From the NCBI GenBank assembly GCA_019358875.1, contig JAHHIF010000002.1, positions 124,001 through 188,000 of the forward strand: a stretch of DNA of 64,000 nt, in the 5' to 3' direction. Under the pieces are notes generated by a model. The model did no database searches. It saw only the letters and a list, made by a program, of their open reading frames with translations, and was not told where the DNA came from. The translations under genes were made by a program, and so were the position numbers. The stretch is from Symplocastrum torsivum CPER-KK1. GTDB taxonomy: Bacteria; Cyanobacteriota; Cyanobacteriia; Cyanobacteriales; Coleofasciculaceae. Shown one piece after another: positions 1 to 9,193 of the stretch (position 1 is its first letter; every line of letters starts with the position of its first letter).

Positions 1-1300
1 CGCAGATATTAGAGCCTCCGAAGGGTTTAGCCTCCCCTTCAAAGAACTTTTCTATCCCATCGTTGCCCAGCGCTCTCTTGGCTCCCGAATATGGGATGTG
101 GATGGAAATGAATATATTGATATCATGATGGGCTTAGGAGTTAATCTCTTTGGTCACAATCCGCCCTTCATAAAAGAAGCCCTAGAAGAGCAACTTGAGA
201 AAGGCATACAAATCGGCCCTCAATCAGAATTTGCTGGTGAAGTTGCAGAGTTGATTTGCGAACTCACAGGAATGGAGCGAGTTGCGTTTAGCAATACGGG
301 TACAGAAGCGGTGATGACGGCGATACGATTAGCACGATCGGCAACAAACCGCAATAAAATTGCGTTATTTTCAGGCTCTTATCACGGTCATTTTGATGGA
401 ACATTAGTTAAAGCAAAAACAATAGATGGAAATCTACAGATAGTTCCCATTGCTCCAGGAATACCCCCATCTGTTGTAGAAGATGTTTTGGTTTTAGAGT
501 ATGGAAATCCTCAGTCACTCGATGCGATCGCAGCCCACAAGCAAGAATTAGCCGCTGTTTTAGTTGTACCTGTACAAACAACACGACCTGACTTACAGCC
601 CAAAACATTTCTCCATCAACTGAGACAATTAACTCAAGAATCAGGAATCGCCTTAATCTTTGATGAAATGGTAACAGGCTTTCGCATTCATCCGGGTGGC
701 GCACAGGCATGGTTTGGCGTTGAAGCCGACTTAGCCACTTATGGAAAGATTGTCGGTGGCGGTATGCCGATTGGAATTATTGCGGGAAAGGCTGCCTATA
801 TGGATGGCATTGATGGCGGTATGTGGAATTATGGCGATGCCTCCTATCCTCAAGCGAAAACAACATTTTTTGCAGGCACTTTTTGTAAGCATCCACTCAC
901 AATGGCTGCTGCACGATCTGTCCTTAAGCATCTAAAAACTCAAGGGTCTACTCTTCAAGAGCAATTGAATCAACGCACATCGCAGTTTGTTGCAGCCCTA
1001 AATAATTGCTTTGTAGAAAATGCATTGCCTATCCGCATGGCGAATTTTGGCTCACTCTTCGGTCTTGCTTCCTCAGGAAGTTCTGCCCCTTCGGAAAATT
1101 CTACATCTTCGCAGAGCATCGAGTTGTTACGCTATCACCTACTCGAAAGGGGAGTTTATCTACTCCGAGCGGGTGGTTATCTATCTACAGCGCATACCGA
1201 TGCAGATCTTGACTACATTGTCCAAGCGATTAAAGATAGTGCAGAACAACTACGAAATGCAGGCTTGTTACCTCCGCTTTCTCCTAAATTGCCACACTAA
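1..1300 (+). CDS. PKS/NRPS-type class III aminotransferase domain, partial (5' end outside window)
   Basis: PLP-dependent class III aminotransferase of the glutamate-1-semialdehyde aminomutase type, used in hybrid PKS/NRPS lines (McyE or MycA AMT domains) to place an amino group on a beta-keto acyl chain. The frame is open from base 2. The usual track start, a GTG at 98, lies inside a linker (SLGSRIWDVDGNEYID) that normally sits within the domain, so this is the C-terminal end of a larger protein. Visible are SNTGTEAVMTA (PLP phosphate site), IFDEMVTGFR (PLP-ring Asp) and YGKIVGGGMPIG, whose Lys (codon 746-748) should form the Schiff base. It ends shortly after the domain, with no fused thioesterase. 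A type II thioesterase starts 9 bp downstream. The product could be a beta-amino lipopeptide or siderophore; that is inferred from context. Confidence 0.85.
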   Translation, partial: ADIRASEGFSLPFKELFYPIVAQRSLGSRIWDVDGNEYIDIMMGLGVNLFGHNPPFIKEALEEQLEKGIQIGPQSEFAGEVAELICELTGMERVAFSNTGTEAVMTAIRLARSATNRNKIALFSGSYHGHFDGTLVKAKTIDGNLQIVPIAPGIPPSVVEDVLVLEYGNPQSLDAIAAHKQELAAVLVVPVQTTRPDLQPKTFLHQLRQLTQESGIALIFDEMVTGFRIHPGGAQAWFGVEADLATYGKIVGGGMPIGIIAGKAAYMDGIDGGMWNYGDASYPQAKTTFFAGTFCKHPLTMAAARSVLKHLKTQGSTLQEQLNQRTSQFVAALNNCFVENALPIRMANFGSLFGLASSGSSAPSENSTSSQSIELLRYHLLERGVYLLRAGGYLSTAHTDADLDYIVQAIKDSAEQLRNAGLLPPLSPKLPH

Positions 1301-1309
1301 ACAACTGCA

Positions 1310-2089
1310 ATGACAACGACATCAACCTCTAGCTCTTGGGTAACTTGTCCCAAGCAAAATCCTCAGGCAAAACTGCGACTATTTTGTTTCCCCTACGCTG
1401 GTAGTGGGGCTTTGAGTTTTCGCACTTGGTCTGATAGTTTGCTATCAACTGTCGAAGTTTGTCCGATTGAACTGCCTGGACGAGGAAGCCGACTGATGGA
1501 ATCTCCGTTCACTCAGCTTTCTGCTCTCATCCCAGAACTCGCTTGCACCCTGCGTCCTTACTTAGACAAACCTTTTGCATTCTTTGGTCACAGTTTGGGG
1601 GGACTCGTCAGCTTTGAACTGGCTCAGCAACTCGGCAGAGACTATGGATTAAGTCCAGTTCACTTATTTGTGTCCGGTTGCCGCGCTCCTCAAATACCTA
1701 CTCCACGCCCACCCATCCATGCTTTGCCGGAATCAGCATTTCTGGATGAACTGCGCCGACTCAATGGCACACCTGAAACGGTTCTAGAGAACGCTGAACT
1801 GATGCAGTTACTTCTTCCTGTTCTGCGGGCAGATTTTGCCTTGCTTGAAACTTATGTGTACGCTCCCAAACCACCGCTAGATTGCCCCATCTCTGCCTTC
1901 GGGGGCTTGCAAGATCGAGAGGTCAATTGCGACGAATTAGAAGCTTGGCGGGAGCAGACAAATGCAGCCTTCTCATTACAGATGCTTCCTGGCGATCATT
2001 TTTTCCTGCACTCAGCGCGATCGCTTTTACTACAATCGCTCTCTAACAAACTGCATCAGACCGAGCTTAGTTACGACTCAAGAAGCTAA
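1310..2089 (+). CDS. type II thioesterase (GrsT/TEII family)
   Basis: Alpha/beta-hydrolase of 259 residues, the usual size for a stand-alone thioesterase that clears misprimed or stalled acyl groups from carrier proteins of PKS/NRPS lines. Visible landmarks are the N-terminal LFCFPYAGSGALSFRTW block, the nucleophile elbow GHSLGG with Ser95, the Asp of GGLQDREV (Asp202) and the His of GDHFFL (His230), giving a complete catalytic triad. The ATG lies 9 bp after the aminotransferase stop, so the two are almost certainly co-transcribed. This supports a secondary-metabolite cluster extending to the left of the window. Its last 12 bases overlap the 3' end of the convergent globin gene. Confidence 0.92.
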   Translation: MTTTSTSSSWVTCPKQNPQAKLRLFCFPYAGSGALSFRTWSDSLLSTVEVCPIELPGRGSRLMESPFTQLSALIPELACTLRPYLDKPFAFFGHSLGGLVSFELAQQLGRDYGLSPVHLFVSGCRAPQIPTPRPPIHALPESAFLDELRRLNGTPETVLENAELMQLLLPVLRADFALLETYVYAPKPPLDCPISAFGGLQDREVNCDELEAWREQTNAAFSLQMLPGDHFFLHSARSLLLQSLSNKLHQTELSYDSRS

Positions 2090-2530
2090 AGGCGTTTCTT
2101 GTTCCTTGTAAATGTCATCTTCTCTGTTAATGAAGACTTCAGACAATGCCTGATAAGCTTCTGTCCAAGCAGCCATCACTTCTTCTGTAGCGGCTTCCCT
2201 CAATACATCCTTCATCGCTTGCAGTAAGCTCTCTCCTACAATAAAGTACTCTTCCGGTAAGACCTGAGTCTGCACATGGCGATGAGCAATCCTTTCAACC
2301 ATTGACTTTAAAGCAGGCTGATTGTCAATTTGGCTGGCATAAGTATAGATAGCTGTTGCCAATTTTACAGGTTGAGAACCATCAGCTTGAGCCGACATAT
2401 CAAACTTGTTTCTTACCTGTGGGTACTTCTGAAACATAATTTGATACATTCGAGTCGTGATTTGTTTCCCTTGATTTTTTAAGATGGGTGCTGTGGACTT
2501 GACGATCTCGATTGTTTTTTGGCTAACCAT
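2078..2530 (-). CDS. single-domain bacterial globin (Vitreoscilla haemoglobin/flavohaemoglobin globin type)
   Basis: A 150-residue haem protein matching the globin domain of flavohaemoglobins without the reductase part. Aligned by eye with the family, Tyr29 (B10, in TRMYQ), Gln53 (E7, in GSQPVKLA) and proximal His85 (F8, in IAHRHVQ) are all present, so haem and O2/NO binding is expected. Roles in the family are O2 delivery or NO detoxification; which applies here cannot be read from sequence. A GAGAAG Shine-Dalgarno lies about 8 nt before the ATG. It lies 133 bp downstream of the ABC ATPase gene on the same strand, so it could be the last gene of the siderophore-transport operon. It overlaps the thioesterase gene tail to tail. 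Confidence 0.88.
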   Translation of the reverse strand: MVSQKTIEIVKSTAPILKNQGKQITTRMYQIMFQKYPQVRNKFDMSAQADGSQPVKLATAIYTYASQIDNQPALKSMVERIAHRHVQTQVLPEEYFIVGESLLQAMKDVLREAATEEVMAAWTEAYQALSEVFINREDDIYKEQETPLAS

Positions 2531-2663
2531 ATTCAGAACTTCTCATTTAGTGAGCTTCGGTTCATCGCGGTTTTGTTTACCGCTTTGTTTCTAAGCCCAA
2601 TATAGTGAGCATTCCGAATGACTTCTATGAGCTAGCTCAAACAGCAGAGCTAATCAAAGGATA

Positions 2664-3488
2664 TCAGCGGTTCCTCAGCTTCACTCGCCGACCAATTGGC
2701 ACACACATCGGCGTTCCCACGACTGGATCTGGCACAATCCGACAATCTAACTCAAACACCTCTCGTACCATTGCTTCCGTCATCACCTGCTCTGGTACTC
2801 CTTGAGCAATAATTTGCCCCTGTCGCATTGCCACTATGTTATCGGCATAGCGACAAGCTTGGTTCAAGTCGTGCAGCACCATGACAATCGTTCGTCCCTC
2901 ACTCTGGTTCAACTCATAAAGCAAATCCAACACCTCGACTTGATGGGCCAAGTCCAGAAACGTTGTCGGTTCATCGAGCAAGAGAATAGGCGTATCCTGA
3001 GCTAATGCCATGGCAATCCATGCTCGCTGTCGCTGTCCTCCTGAGAGGGTGTCGAGCGCTCGGTCTGCCAACTCGATCATTCCTGTAGTCATGAGTGCCT
3101 TTTCGACAAGACACTCATCGTCTTTCGACCACTGCTGCAACCAATTCTGATAGGGATAACGACCTTGAGCCACCAAATCTCGAACGGTCAAACCTTCCGG
3201 AGCCACTGGACCTTGAGGGAGAATCCCCAGTCGCTTTGCTACAGCTTTTGTAGATAGCTTGAAAATGTCAGCACCATCGAGATAAACCGCGCCAGCACGA
3301 GGTTTCAGTAACCTTGCCAGTCCCCGCAACAAAGTTGACTTACCGCAGCCGTTGGGGCCAACCAGGGTAGTAATCTTTTCTAGAGGAATTTCCAGGTCAA
3401 GGCTCTTGATGATGGATACCCCATCATAAGCTAGAGTCAGCTTGCGAGTTGAGAGTCGGTTCATAGGGTGCATTGGTCGGTTCATCAC
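2664..3488 (-). CDS. ABC transporter ATPase, iron-siderophore/cobalamin type (FecE/FhuC-like)
   Basis: Cytoplasmic ATPase of an iron-chelate importer. Walker [10 protein letters not shown] at residues 44-52, Q-loop around PQGPV, signature LSGGQ at 148-152, Walker B ILLLDEP at 168-174 and H-loop His206 are all intact. The length (274) is normal for FecE/FhuC. The start is either the GTG at 3488, in a GTGA overlap with the upstream permease stop, or the ATG one codon in (TGATG). Either way translation is coupled to the permease. It is the last transporter gene of the minus-strand operon, so the complex would be two permease subunits and this ATPase. The binding protein must be encoded elsewhere. 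Confidence 0.93.
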   Translation of the reverse strand: MMNRPMHPMNRLSTRKLTLAYDGVSIIKSLDLEIPLEKITTLVGPNGCGKSTLLRGLARLLKPRAGAVYLDGADIFKLSTKAVAKRLGILPQGPVAPEGLTVRDLVAQGRYPYQNWLQQWSKDDECLVEKALMTTGMIELADRALDTLSGGQRQRAWIAMALAQDTPILLLDEPTTFLDLAHQVEVLDLLYELNQSEGRTIVMVLHDLNQACRYADNIVAMRQGQIIAQGVPEQVMTEAMVREVFELDCRIVPDPVVGTPMCVPIGRRVKLRNR

Positions 3489-4528
3489 TTGCGGTTGCGG
3501 ATTAGTAGGTAGAGAAAATAGGGCGCACCAACTGCTGCGGTAATCACGCCGCAGGGAATCTCGATGGGTGCAAAGAGTATCCGCCCCAACCAGTCTGCCA
3601 GCACCACTATCAGTCCACCCATCAGTGCCGCTGTGAGCATCAACCCTTCATGATTTGGCCCAACCAACTGACGCCCCAAGTGCGGTGCCATCAAGCCGAC
3701 AAGGCTAATCGTGCCTGCCGTGGCAACTGCTGCACCTGCCATTGCCGCACTCGTCAGCAATAGCAAATTCCTCTGCCACTCAACCTGCATTCCCAGTCCT
3801 CTAGCGATGTCGTCTCCCAGAGAGATTATGTTGAGTTGTCTCGCCCACACTAACGACAGTGGCACAAACACAGCCAGCCAAGGCAGCAATGATCTGAGGT
3901 GTTCCCAACTGCGTCCGTAGACACTTCCTGCTAGCCAAACCAATGCCTGAGTGACACTATCGATTTCACCAAAGGTAATCAGTAACGTTGTCAACGCGCT
4001 GATGACAGCAGCAATGCCGACACCAACCAAAATCAGACGGATTGGGGAACTACCCTTGTCCCATGCCAGTAAGTAAATGAAGATAGCGACAGCCAACGCA
4101 CCAACGAAGGCAGACACAGGCAAAGCAAACAGGGGAACATTTGGAAACAGAACAATCAGGGCGACGGCAGCTAAACTCGCACCCGCATTCACGCCAATTA
4201 TCCCCGGTTCTACCAGGGGATTGCGCGTTAAACCTTGAAGAATGGTGCCGGAGATACCTAATGCTACGCCAACACCGAAGGCAACTAGCGTTCGGGGTAA
4301 GCGTAGCGTGTTGATAATAAAGGGGTAGTCCGGGTTAGCTGTGGGTAATCCCACGAGAGTTTTCAAAACTTCCAAGGGTGGGATGGGATACTCGCCCTGT
4401 CCTACACTCAGTACCATTACTGCAAGAATGACCGCACCGAGTACCAACAGTGTCGATGGAACGTGTCGCTCTAGGCGGAAAGACAGAGGTAACTGCCAGG
4501 GACGAATGACCAGCCAGCTTTTTCTCAT
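3485..4528 (-). CDS. FecCD-family iron-siderophore ABC permease (second subunit)
   Basis: Integral membrane permease of about 347 residues with the many hydrophobic helices of the BtuC/FecCD family. The family blocks [39 protein letters not shown] and [19 protein letters not shown] (the ATPase-coupling region) are clear. The frame is open further upstream, but the ATG at 4528 is chosen because it forms an ATGA overlap with the stop of the preceding permease, begins the family-typical N-terminus ([10 protein letters not shown]), and the extra upstream codons read antisense-like, Cys/His-rich nonsense. It partners the upstream permease as a heterodimer, as FecC with FecD. Confidence 0.93.
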   Translation of the reverse strand: MRKSWLVIRPWQLPLSFRLERHVPSTLLVLGAVILAVMVLSVGQGEYPIPPLEVLKTLVGLPTANPDYPFIINTLRLPRTLVAFGVGVALGISGTILQGLTRNPLVEPGIIGVNAGASLAAVALIVLFPNVPLFALPVSAFVGALAVAIFIYLLAWDKGSSPIRLILVGVGIAAVISALTTLLITFGEIDSVTQALVWLAGSVYGRSWEHLRSLLPWLAVFVPLSLVWARQLNIISLGDDIARGLGMQVEWQRNLLLLTSAAMAGAAVATAGTISLVGLMAPHLGRQLVGPNHEGLMLTAALMGGLIVVLADWLGRILFAPIEIPCGVITAAVGAPYFLYLLIRNRK

Positions 4529-5559
4529 CGCTTTACCTTCCACCGAGCAAGATAGATGAAAAATGGCGCACCGACAATAGCCGTCATTACTCCTACAGGT
4601 AGTTCCTGTGGTCGGATTAGCAACCGCGCCCCAATATCGGAGATGAGCAGTAATATGGCACCAAAAACAGCACAATAGGGCAAAATCCAACGGTAATCCA
4701 CGCCGATGAGAAAACGGACGATGTGGGGGATGATAAGACCAACAAACCCGATTGGGCCTGCGATCGCAACAGCACTCCCTGCTAGCAAAACGATACTCAC
4801 AGCCGCGAGTACTTTCACCCACACGGTTTGTTGACCCAAGCTGCGGGCGACATCCTCACCTAGAGTAATGGTGGTGATTTGTTTGCCTAAAGCGAATGCG
4901 ATCGCTAATCCGATAATGATGTAAGGCAATACTTGCGACAATAAGGTGAAATCGCTACCCGCTAAGGAGCCAGCCAGCCAGAAGCGAATTTCATCGAGTG
5001 TCCTCTGGCTGAGGATGAGGATGCCAGTCATAAGGGAATAGAACAGAGCCGTGAGAGCCGCACCTACTAGGGTGAGGTTGAGCGGGGTGAGTCCTCCACG
5101 ACCGAGAGAGCCGAGAAAATAAACGCTAATGGCACTAGCTGTTGCACCGAAGAAGGCACACCCAGCATAGACACTTGGAGAGGAGGTGCCGAAGAGGAAA
5201 ATGGCGATTACTACGGCTAGAGCAGCCCCCCCATTGATTCCCAAGATTTCAGGGTCAGCTAAGGGGTTACGAGTTAAGCCTTGCATGAGCGCACCAGCGA
5301 CAGCTAAAGCGGCACCGACTAAAACGGCAATTAGCGATCGCGGCAACCGTACAGTGTAGATAATCAGATGGTCGGTAGAGCCATCAAACGCTGTGAAAGC
5401 GTCATAAATCGTGCTAAGGGGAATCTTAGCTGCGCCCAAAGTAATGCTCGCCACCAAAAGCGTTAGCAGAATTAACAAACTCAGTGCCAAACCGATTAGG
5501 AGTAAGGGACGCACTCGTTTTATACTTGACCCATTTGTAGTAGCGCTCTCGATTGCCAA
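4525..5559 (-). CDS. FecCD-family iron-siderophore ABC permease (first subunit)
   Basis: 344-residue inner-membrane permease paired with the next gene. Family blocks [39 protein letters not shown] and [19 protein letters not shown] are present, and about ten membrane segments can be traced. The likely start is a TTG at 5559: a GAGGAAAG Shine-Dalgarno ends 6 nt before it and no ATG is well placed. The gene begins 38 bp after the MORN gene on the same strand and overlaps the following permease by 4 nt, so it belongs to the TonB-MORN-permease-permease-ATPase string. The substrate is most likely a ferric siderophore, given the TonB/ExbBD neighbours; cobalamin or haem cannot be excluded. Confidence 0.93.
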   Translation of the reverse strand: MAIESATTNGSSIKRVRPLLLIGLALSLLILLTLLVASITLGAAKIPLSTIYDAFTAFDGSTDHLIIYTVRLPRSLIAVLVGAALAVAGALMQGLTRNPLADPEILGINGGAALAVVIAIFLFGTSSPSVYAGCAFFGATASAISVYFLGSLGRGGLTPLNLTLVGAALTALFYSLMTGILILSQRTLDEIRFWLAGSLAGSDFTLLSQVLPYIIIGLAIAFALGKQITTITLGEDVARSLGQQTVWVKVLAAVSIVLLAGSAVAIAGPIGFVGLIIPHIVRFLIGVDYRWILPYCAVFGAILLLISDIGARLLIRPQELPVGVMTAIVGAPFFIYLARWKVKR

Positions 5560-5597
5560 TCGCTTCTTTCCTCAATCGTTGTCGATAATAAGGGAAA

Positions 5598-6659
5598 CTA
5601 TTGTTGAAGTTCCCCATTATTCCAATTGCCTTCCACACGGGTTCCATCGGCAAAAATGTAGACACCTTGCCCCTGCCTCTGGCCGTTGCGGAATTCTCCT
5701 TGAAAGCTGTCTCCACTGGAATACTTGCAGGCTGCTTGACCGTTTAACTGACCCTCGCTAAACTTTCCTTCACAGCGATCGCCATTGGCAAACGTGTAGA
5801 CCCCAGTACCGTTGAACTTCCCGTTACTAAACTCGCCCTCGTAACGATTTCCATTGGCTTCGGTGAAGACTCCTTTGCCATTAAATTGACCATCACTAAA
5901 TTGACCTTCGTAGCGGTTTCCATCGGCGAAGGTGTAAACTCCTTGACCCTGTGGCTTACCGTTGCTAAATTCCCCTTCGTAGCGATTCTTGTTGGCGTAT
6001 TCCCGGACACCTTTACCGTTAAATTGACCATTGCTGAATTGACCTTCGTAGCGCCCCCCTTCAGCAAAGGTGTAAACCCCTTGACCATTAGGCTGACTAT
6101 TACGCAGTTCGCCTTCATAGCGGTTCTTGTTGGCGTATTCGCAAACTCCTTTGCCGTTGATTTGACTGTCGCTGATTTCTCCAGAGCAACGATCGCCATT
6201 CGCTAAGATGAAGGTTCCCGTGCTGCTGGGATTGCCATCCGTGAATTGTCCCTCGTAACGACCCCCATCGGCTCTAATGTAAGCTCCCATGCCGTTGGGC
6301 TGACCGTCACGAAACTCGCCTTCGTAGCGATCGCCATCTGCGTATACCCGAACACCTTTGCCACTCGGCGTGTCATCGGTGAACTCTCCTTCGTAACGCC
6401 CTCCTTGAGCAAAGGTGTACACTCCTTGACCTTGTTTCTTCCCGTCTGTGAAATTGCCTTCATAGCGATCGCCATTGGCGTATTCGCAGGTGACTTTGCC
6501 GTTAAGGCTACCGTTGGTCATTTCCCCTTCGCAACGTCCCCCATCGGGTAACGTCACGACGGCTGCCACTGCTGGCAGTGAATTACTGATTACGCCTGCA
6601 ATCTCTAAGCTTGAAGCAATTAATAGGGTTATTCCGAAGCGCCTGATTGTCCGCAGCAT
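5598..6659 (-). CDS. secreted MORN-repeat protein
   Basis: 353 residues. An N-terminal signal peptide (hydrophobic stretch roughly residues 8-33, ending AVAA) is followed from about residue 41 by thirteen complete 23-residue MORN repeats and a half repeat, with the consensus G-(R/D)-YEGEF-x-(D/N)G-x-x-x-G-x-GVYTFA-(D/N)-G. The DNA shows the matching 69-bp periodicity. MORN repeats form extended beta-hairpin rods that bind lipids or proteins; no enzymatic domain is seen. It sits between tonB and the two permease genes on the same strand, so it is probably co-expressed with iron uptake. A role at the cell envelope is inference. Several copies carry Cys in the YEG or VxEY positions (GRCEGE, DRCSGE, VCEYAN). 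Confidence 0.85.
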   Translation of the reverse strand: MLRTIRRFGITLLIASSLEIAGVISNSLPAVAAVVTLPDGGRCEGEMTNGSLNGKVTCEYANGDRYEGNFTDGKKQGQGVYTFAQGGRYEGEFTDDTPSGKGVRVYADGDRYEGEFRDGQPNGMGAYIRADGGRYEGQFTDGNPSSTGTFILANGDRCSGEISDSQINGKGVCEYANKNRYEGELRNSQPNGQGVYTFAEGGRYEGQFSNGQFNGKGVREYANKNRYEGEFSNGKPQGQGVYTFADGNRYEGQFSDGQFNGKGVFTEANGNRYEGEFSNGKFNGTGVYTFANGDRCEGKFSEGQLNGQAACKYSSGDSFQGEFRNGQRQGQGVYIFADGTRVEGNWNNGELQQ

Positions 6660-6776
6660 AACTCTGAAAAACCTCTAAACTCCTTGATTTGGTGAACTCT
6701 TGCTGGTTGTTGTAATGTTTATGAATCACATCTGGCTTGACTAAAGGCAAATCGACATTAGTAGCGTCTATTAAGC

Positions 6777-8510
6777 TTATTGGGCAGGTACGGAGAGCGG
6801 AACTTCTTCCTGTTGTTCCTGACGTTCCCGTTCAAGCTGTTCTTGACGCTCCTGTTCCTGTCGTTCCTGTTCCTGACGTTCTTGACGCTGCTGTTCCTGA
6901 CGCTCCTGTTCGAGTTGCGATTGGCGTTCCTGTTCCTGACGTTCCCGTTCAAGTTGCGATTGGCGTTCCCGTTCCTCGCGTTCTTGTTCAAGCTGCGCCT
7001 GACGCTGCTGTTCTTGACGTTCTCGTTCGAGTTGTGCTTGGCGTTCCCGTTCTCTCTGCTGGCGTTCGCGCTCGTTCTGTGCTTGACGTTCACGGGCTTG
7101 ACGGTCAAAATCAGACCCTGCGAGCGTAAAGTTAATCGTTACTCGAACCGCAACGCGCCTTCCGCCTTCTGGTTTTGTAAACTTCATCTTTCTCGCAGCA
7201 GCGATCGCAGCTTCCCTAATTTGACTATTACCGCTACCTTCTGCGATTGCCGAATCAACGACATTGCCACTTTGATCCACCACAACCCGGACAACTGCGT
7301 TACCTTCTTTGCCATCCAGGATGGATGGATATTCAGGCGGACAGCCACTAATGCAACTCACTCCTCCTCTTCCAGAACCAGTCCCAGAACCAGTCCCAGA
7401 ACTGCCTGGGACACCGTTTCCTGACCCTGGTCGTGGGGGTGCTGAACGATTAGCTGCCACCGCTCCGCCTGATGTAGGGTTAGCAATGGAATCGCCACCA
7501 CCAACTGAAGTAGTTTCAGAGGAACTCCCACCACTGAAACTCTCTCTAAATTGCCGGGAGTCCGGGGAGGAACCTTGAAGTGCCTGGGAAGCACCCCTTG
7601 GTCGTGGAGGTGCTGAACGATTTGTTGCCACTGCTCCTGGGGATGCGGGGTTAGCGTTTGAGCTGCCCTCACCTGGAGATGCTGTGGGTTGGGAGGAACT
7701 GCCGCCCAGTCTTTCTCTAATTTGCCTAGCAACAGTTGAGGCATCTGAAAGTAGTCCAGAAACCCCTGTTGGTCGTGCGGGTGCTGAGCGATTCGTTGCC
7801 ACTGCTCCTGGGGATGCAGGGTTGGACTCTGAGGAGTCATCCGTTGGTGATGCTGTTGATTCTGACTGAGTGGGTTCACTCAAGCGTTCTCTAACTTGCC
7901 TCGTGTCTGAGTCAGTTTGAAGCGGTTGAGAACTTCGATCTGGGCCCGGAGGTGCGGAGCGATCGATTGCTACCGACTCCGGTGGTGTAATAGGGGCAGG
8001 TTCTGAGGATTTAGAAGTCGGTTCCTGGGGAGGTGTGATAATGGGTCTGGGTTCCGTTGTCGGTTGAGTTGGCGGAGCTAGTGCGGCTGGTGCAGGTGGC
8101 GCGACGGGTTGAGGCGGCGCTGCTGGTAGATTGGGTACTGGTTGGGTCACCGCTCTTTGAGGTGCTGCGGGAGCTGAGGGTGCGGGTTGAGCTTTTTGTG
8201 TGAGAGGTACTGTGGGGATTGTGGGTTGAGGTATCGGAGGCTTGGGAGCCTCAGTTTTAATGGGTTGCTGTGGCGTCGGCTCCGGCTTTGGAGTATCTGT
8301 TAGCGGTTTCTCTTCGGTATCTGGTTCTTCAACCACGATGATTTCAATCGGATCATCGGCAAGTTCCGGCTGTTTCGCCCACAGCCAGCTTATGCCGAAA
8401 CCAAGTACCACATGAAACACGGCTGAACCGACAAGGCTAATTGTCAGGAACTTCTTGAGAGCCTCTTGTTCCTTCTCGCGTTGCTCGATGCAGAAGCTTG
8501 AAATGCTCAT
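6777..8510 (-). CDS. TonB-family energy transducer with repeat-rich linker and charged C-terminal tail
   Basis: 577 residues, far longer than a typical TonB (about 240). Order: cytoplasmic N-terminus, one membrane helix (about 22-45), a Pro-rich linker (about 65-180), four copies of a roughly 60-residue Ser/Gly-rich unit containing (A)NRSAPPRP and a R-Q-x-R-E-x-(L/F) core, a TonB C-terminal domain (about 382-464, with CPPEYPSIL, GNAVVRVVVDQSGNV and VAVRVTINF), then a 113-residue tail made almost only of Glu, Gln and Arg that should form a helix or coiled coil. TonB couples ExbB/ExbD proton-motive energy to outer-membrane receptors; ExbB and ExbD are divergent next door. First gene of the minus-strand iron operon. 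Extra sequence after the TonB domain is unusual, see findings. Confidence 0.88.
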   Translation of the reverse strand: MSISSFCIEQREKEQEALKKFLTISLVGSAVFHVVLGFGISWLWAKQPELADDPIEIIVVEEPDTEEKPLTDTPKPEPTPQQPIKTEAPKPPIPQPTIPTVPLTQKAQPAPSAPAAPQRAVTQPVPNLPAAPPQPVAPPAPAALAPPTQPTTEPRPIITPPQEPTSKSSEPAPITPPESVAIDRSAPPGPDRSSQPLQTDSDTRQVRERLSEPTQSESTASPTDDSSESNPASPGAVATNRSAPARPTGVSGLLSDASTVARQIRERLGGSSSQPTASPGEGSSNANPASPGAVATNRSAPPRPRGASQALQGSSPDSRQFRESFSGGSSSETTSVGGGDSIANPTSGGAVAANRSAPPRPGSGNGVPGSSGTGSGTGSGRGGVSCISGCPPEYPSILDGKEGNAVVRVVVDQSGNVVDSAIAEGSGNSQIREAAIAAARKMKFTKPEGGRRVAVRVTINFTLAGSDFDRQARERQAQNERERQQRERERQAQLERERQEQQRQAQLEQEREERERQSQLERERQEQERQSQLEQERQEQQRQERQEQERQEQERQEQLERERQEQQEEVPLSVPAQ

Positions 8511-8567
8511 GCCCTAAACACTTTCCCTAATTACCGGAGCGCATACCGTCTGAATCGCTCCACATTA

Positions 8568-8584
8568 TTGCATATAAGTTGCAT
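8568..8584. promoter_or_regulatory. candidate operator: two direct TTGCAT repeats 11 bp apart
   Basis: TTGCAT occurs at 8568-8573 and again at 8579-8584, an 11-bp (one helical turn) period, just downstream of the predicted tonB promoter. Same-face direct repeats are what AraC/PchR-type regulators of siderophore genes bind. The assignment is inference only. Confidence 0.25.
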
Positions 8585-8594
8585 TAAGTGTTAA

Positions 8595-8624
8595 ACCATA
8601 AAATGACTGAGGTGTTATTGTCAA
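8595..8624 (-). promoter_or_regulatory. predicted sigma70-type promoter of the tonB operon
   Basis: Reading the minus strand, TTGACA (8624-8619) is followed after 18 bp by TATGGT (8600-8595), a perfect -35 and a 4/6 -10. It lies about 85 bp before the tonB ATG. No better match was seen in the gap. Confidence 0.5.
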
Positions 8625-9104
8625 GAAAAACAACTTGAGGCATTGCGCCAGGAGCGTTCGGCAAAAACCGAAGAATCACGACGCTTGTATTCTTTAATAC
8701 CTTGACAAATAATTTCAAATCCGTTGCTCCTGTTGAAATATTTGAAGCTCAAGCACTTGACGAATGATCGCAATAATATGCTATAGGTTCAAGCCCTATT
8801 TCCATCCCTCCCCGGACACGCTGTCAAACTTCGCTCTTTAGCGCCTTCTGAAGGCTTTCAGGTAATGTCATCCCCTGCTTGGTTAAAATCTTTTTCATTA
8901 AGTCGCATGTAGTAATATGGCTTTGCGACGCCTGTCAAGTAAGAGACTTTAATGCAGTTGCAACGGATTCCAAGGCAAAAAGTGGCTTAAAACCAGATAT
9001 AACAGCAGTTTTAGCCTTCAATTCGTTGCTGAAAACTTTCTCGCCACTCCCCAATACGCAAGATTTTTTCACCGGGATACTTGACAATGAGGACTATTAG
9101 CAAT

Positions 9105-9123
9105 AATTCTATTGAAAAGAATT
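9105..9123. promoter_or_regulatory. 19-bp AT-rich palindrome upstream of exbB, candidate Fur box
   Basis: AATTCT at 9105-9110 and AGAATT at 9118-9123 form a perfect 6-bp inverted repeat around a 7-bp centre. The size, AT content and position (about 70 bp before exbB) suit a Fur operator, although it does not match the classical GATAAT hexamers closely. Confidence 0.3.
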
Positions 9124-9193
9124 CTCAGCTTGTTCTCGCCCAGTAAGCCGAAAAACTGGCTGAGCTTTTTGAGTCACTATTGCCAGAAAGTGC

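Larger units (their letters stand above)
8511..9193. other. 683-bp gap between divergent tonB and exbB genes
   Basis: No convincing gene. It holds a good promoter for tonB (8595-8624), a pair of 6-bp direct repeats between that promoter and the tonB start, and a 19-bp palindrome about 70 bp before exbB. A 73-codon plus-strand frame (8879-9100) has no ribosome-binding site and no family resemblance. The likely function is iron-responsive control of both transcription units. Confidence 0.5.

Noticed and set aside
5744..6551. Several frames antisense or out of frame to the MORN gene, with repeated-looking protein
   Set aside because: They are shadows of the 69-bp repeat; the 353-residue frame with signal peptide and MORN consensus explains the region.
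6737..7879. Long repetitive frames over the tonB linker and tail on both strands
   Set aside because: Low-complexity DNA (E/Q/R and Pro/Ser codons) keeps other frames open; only the 577-residue TonB frame makes domain sense.
8879..9100. 73-codon plus-strand frame in the tonB-exbB gap
   Set aside because: No ribosome-binding site, no recognisable domain, uneven composition; sits in a regulatory region.
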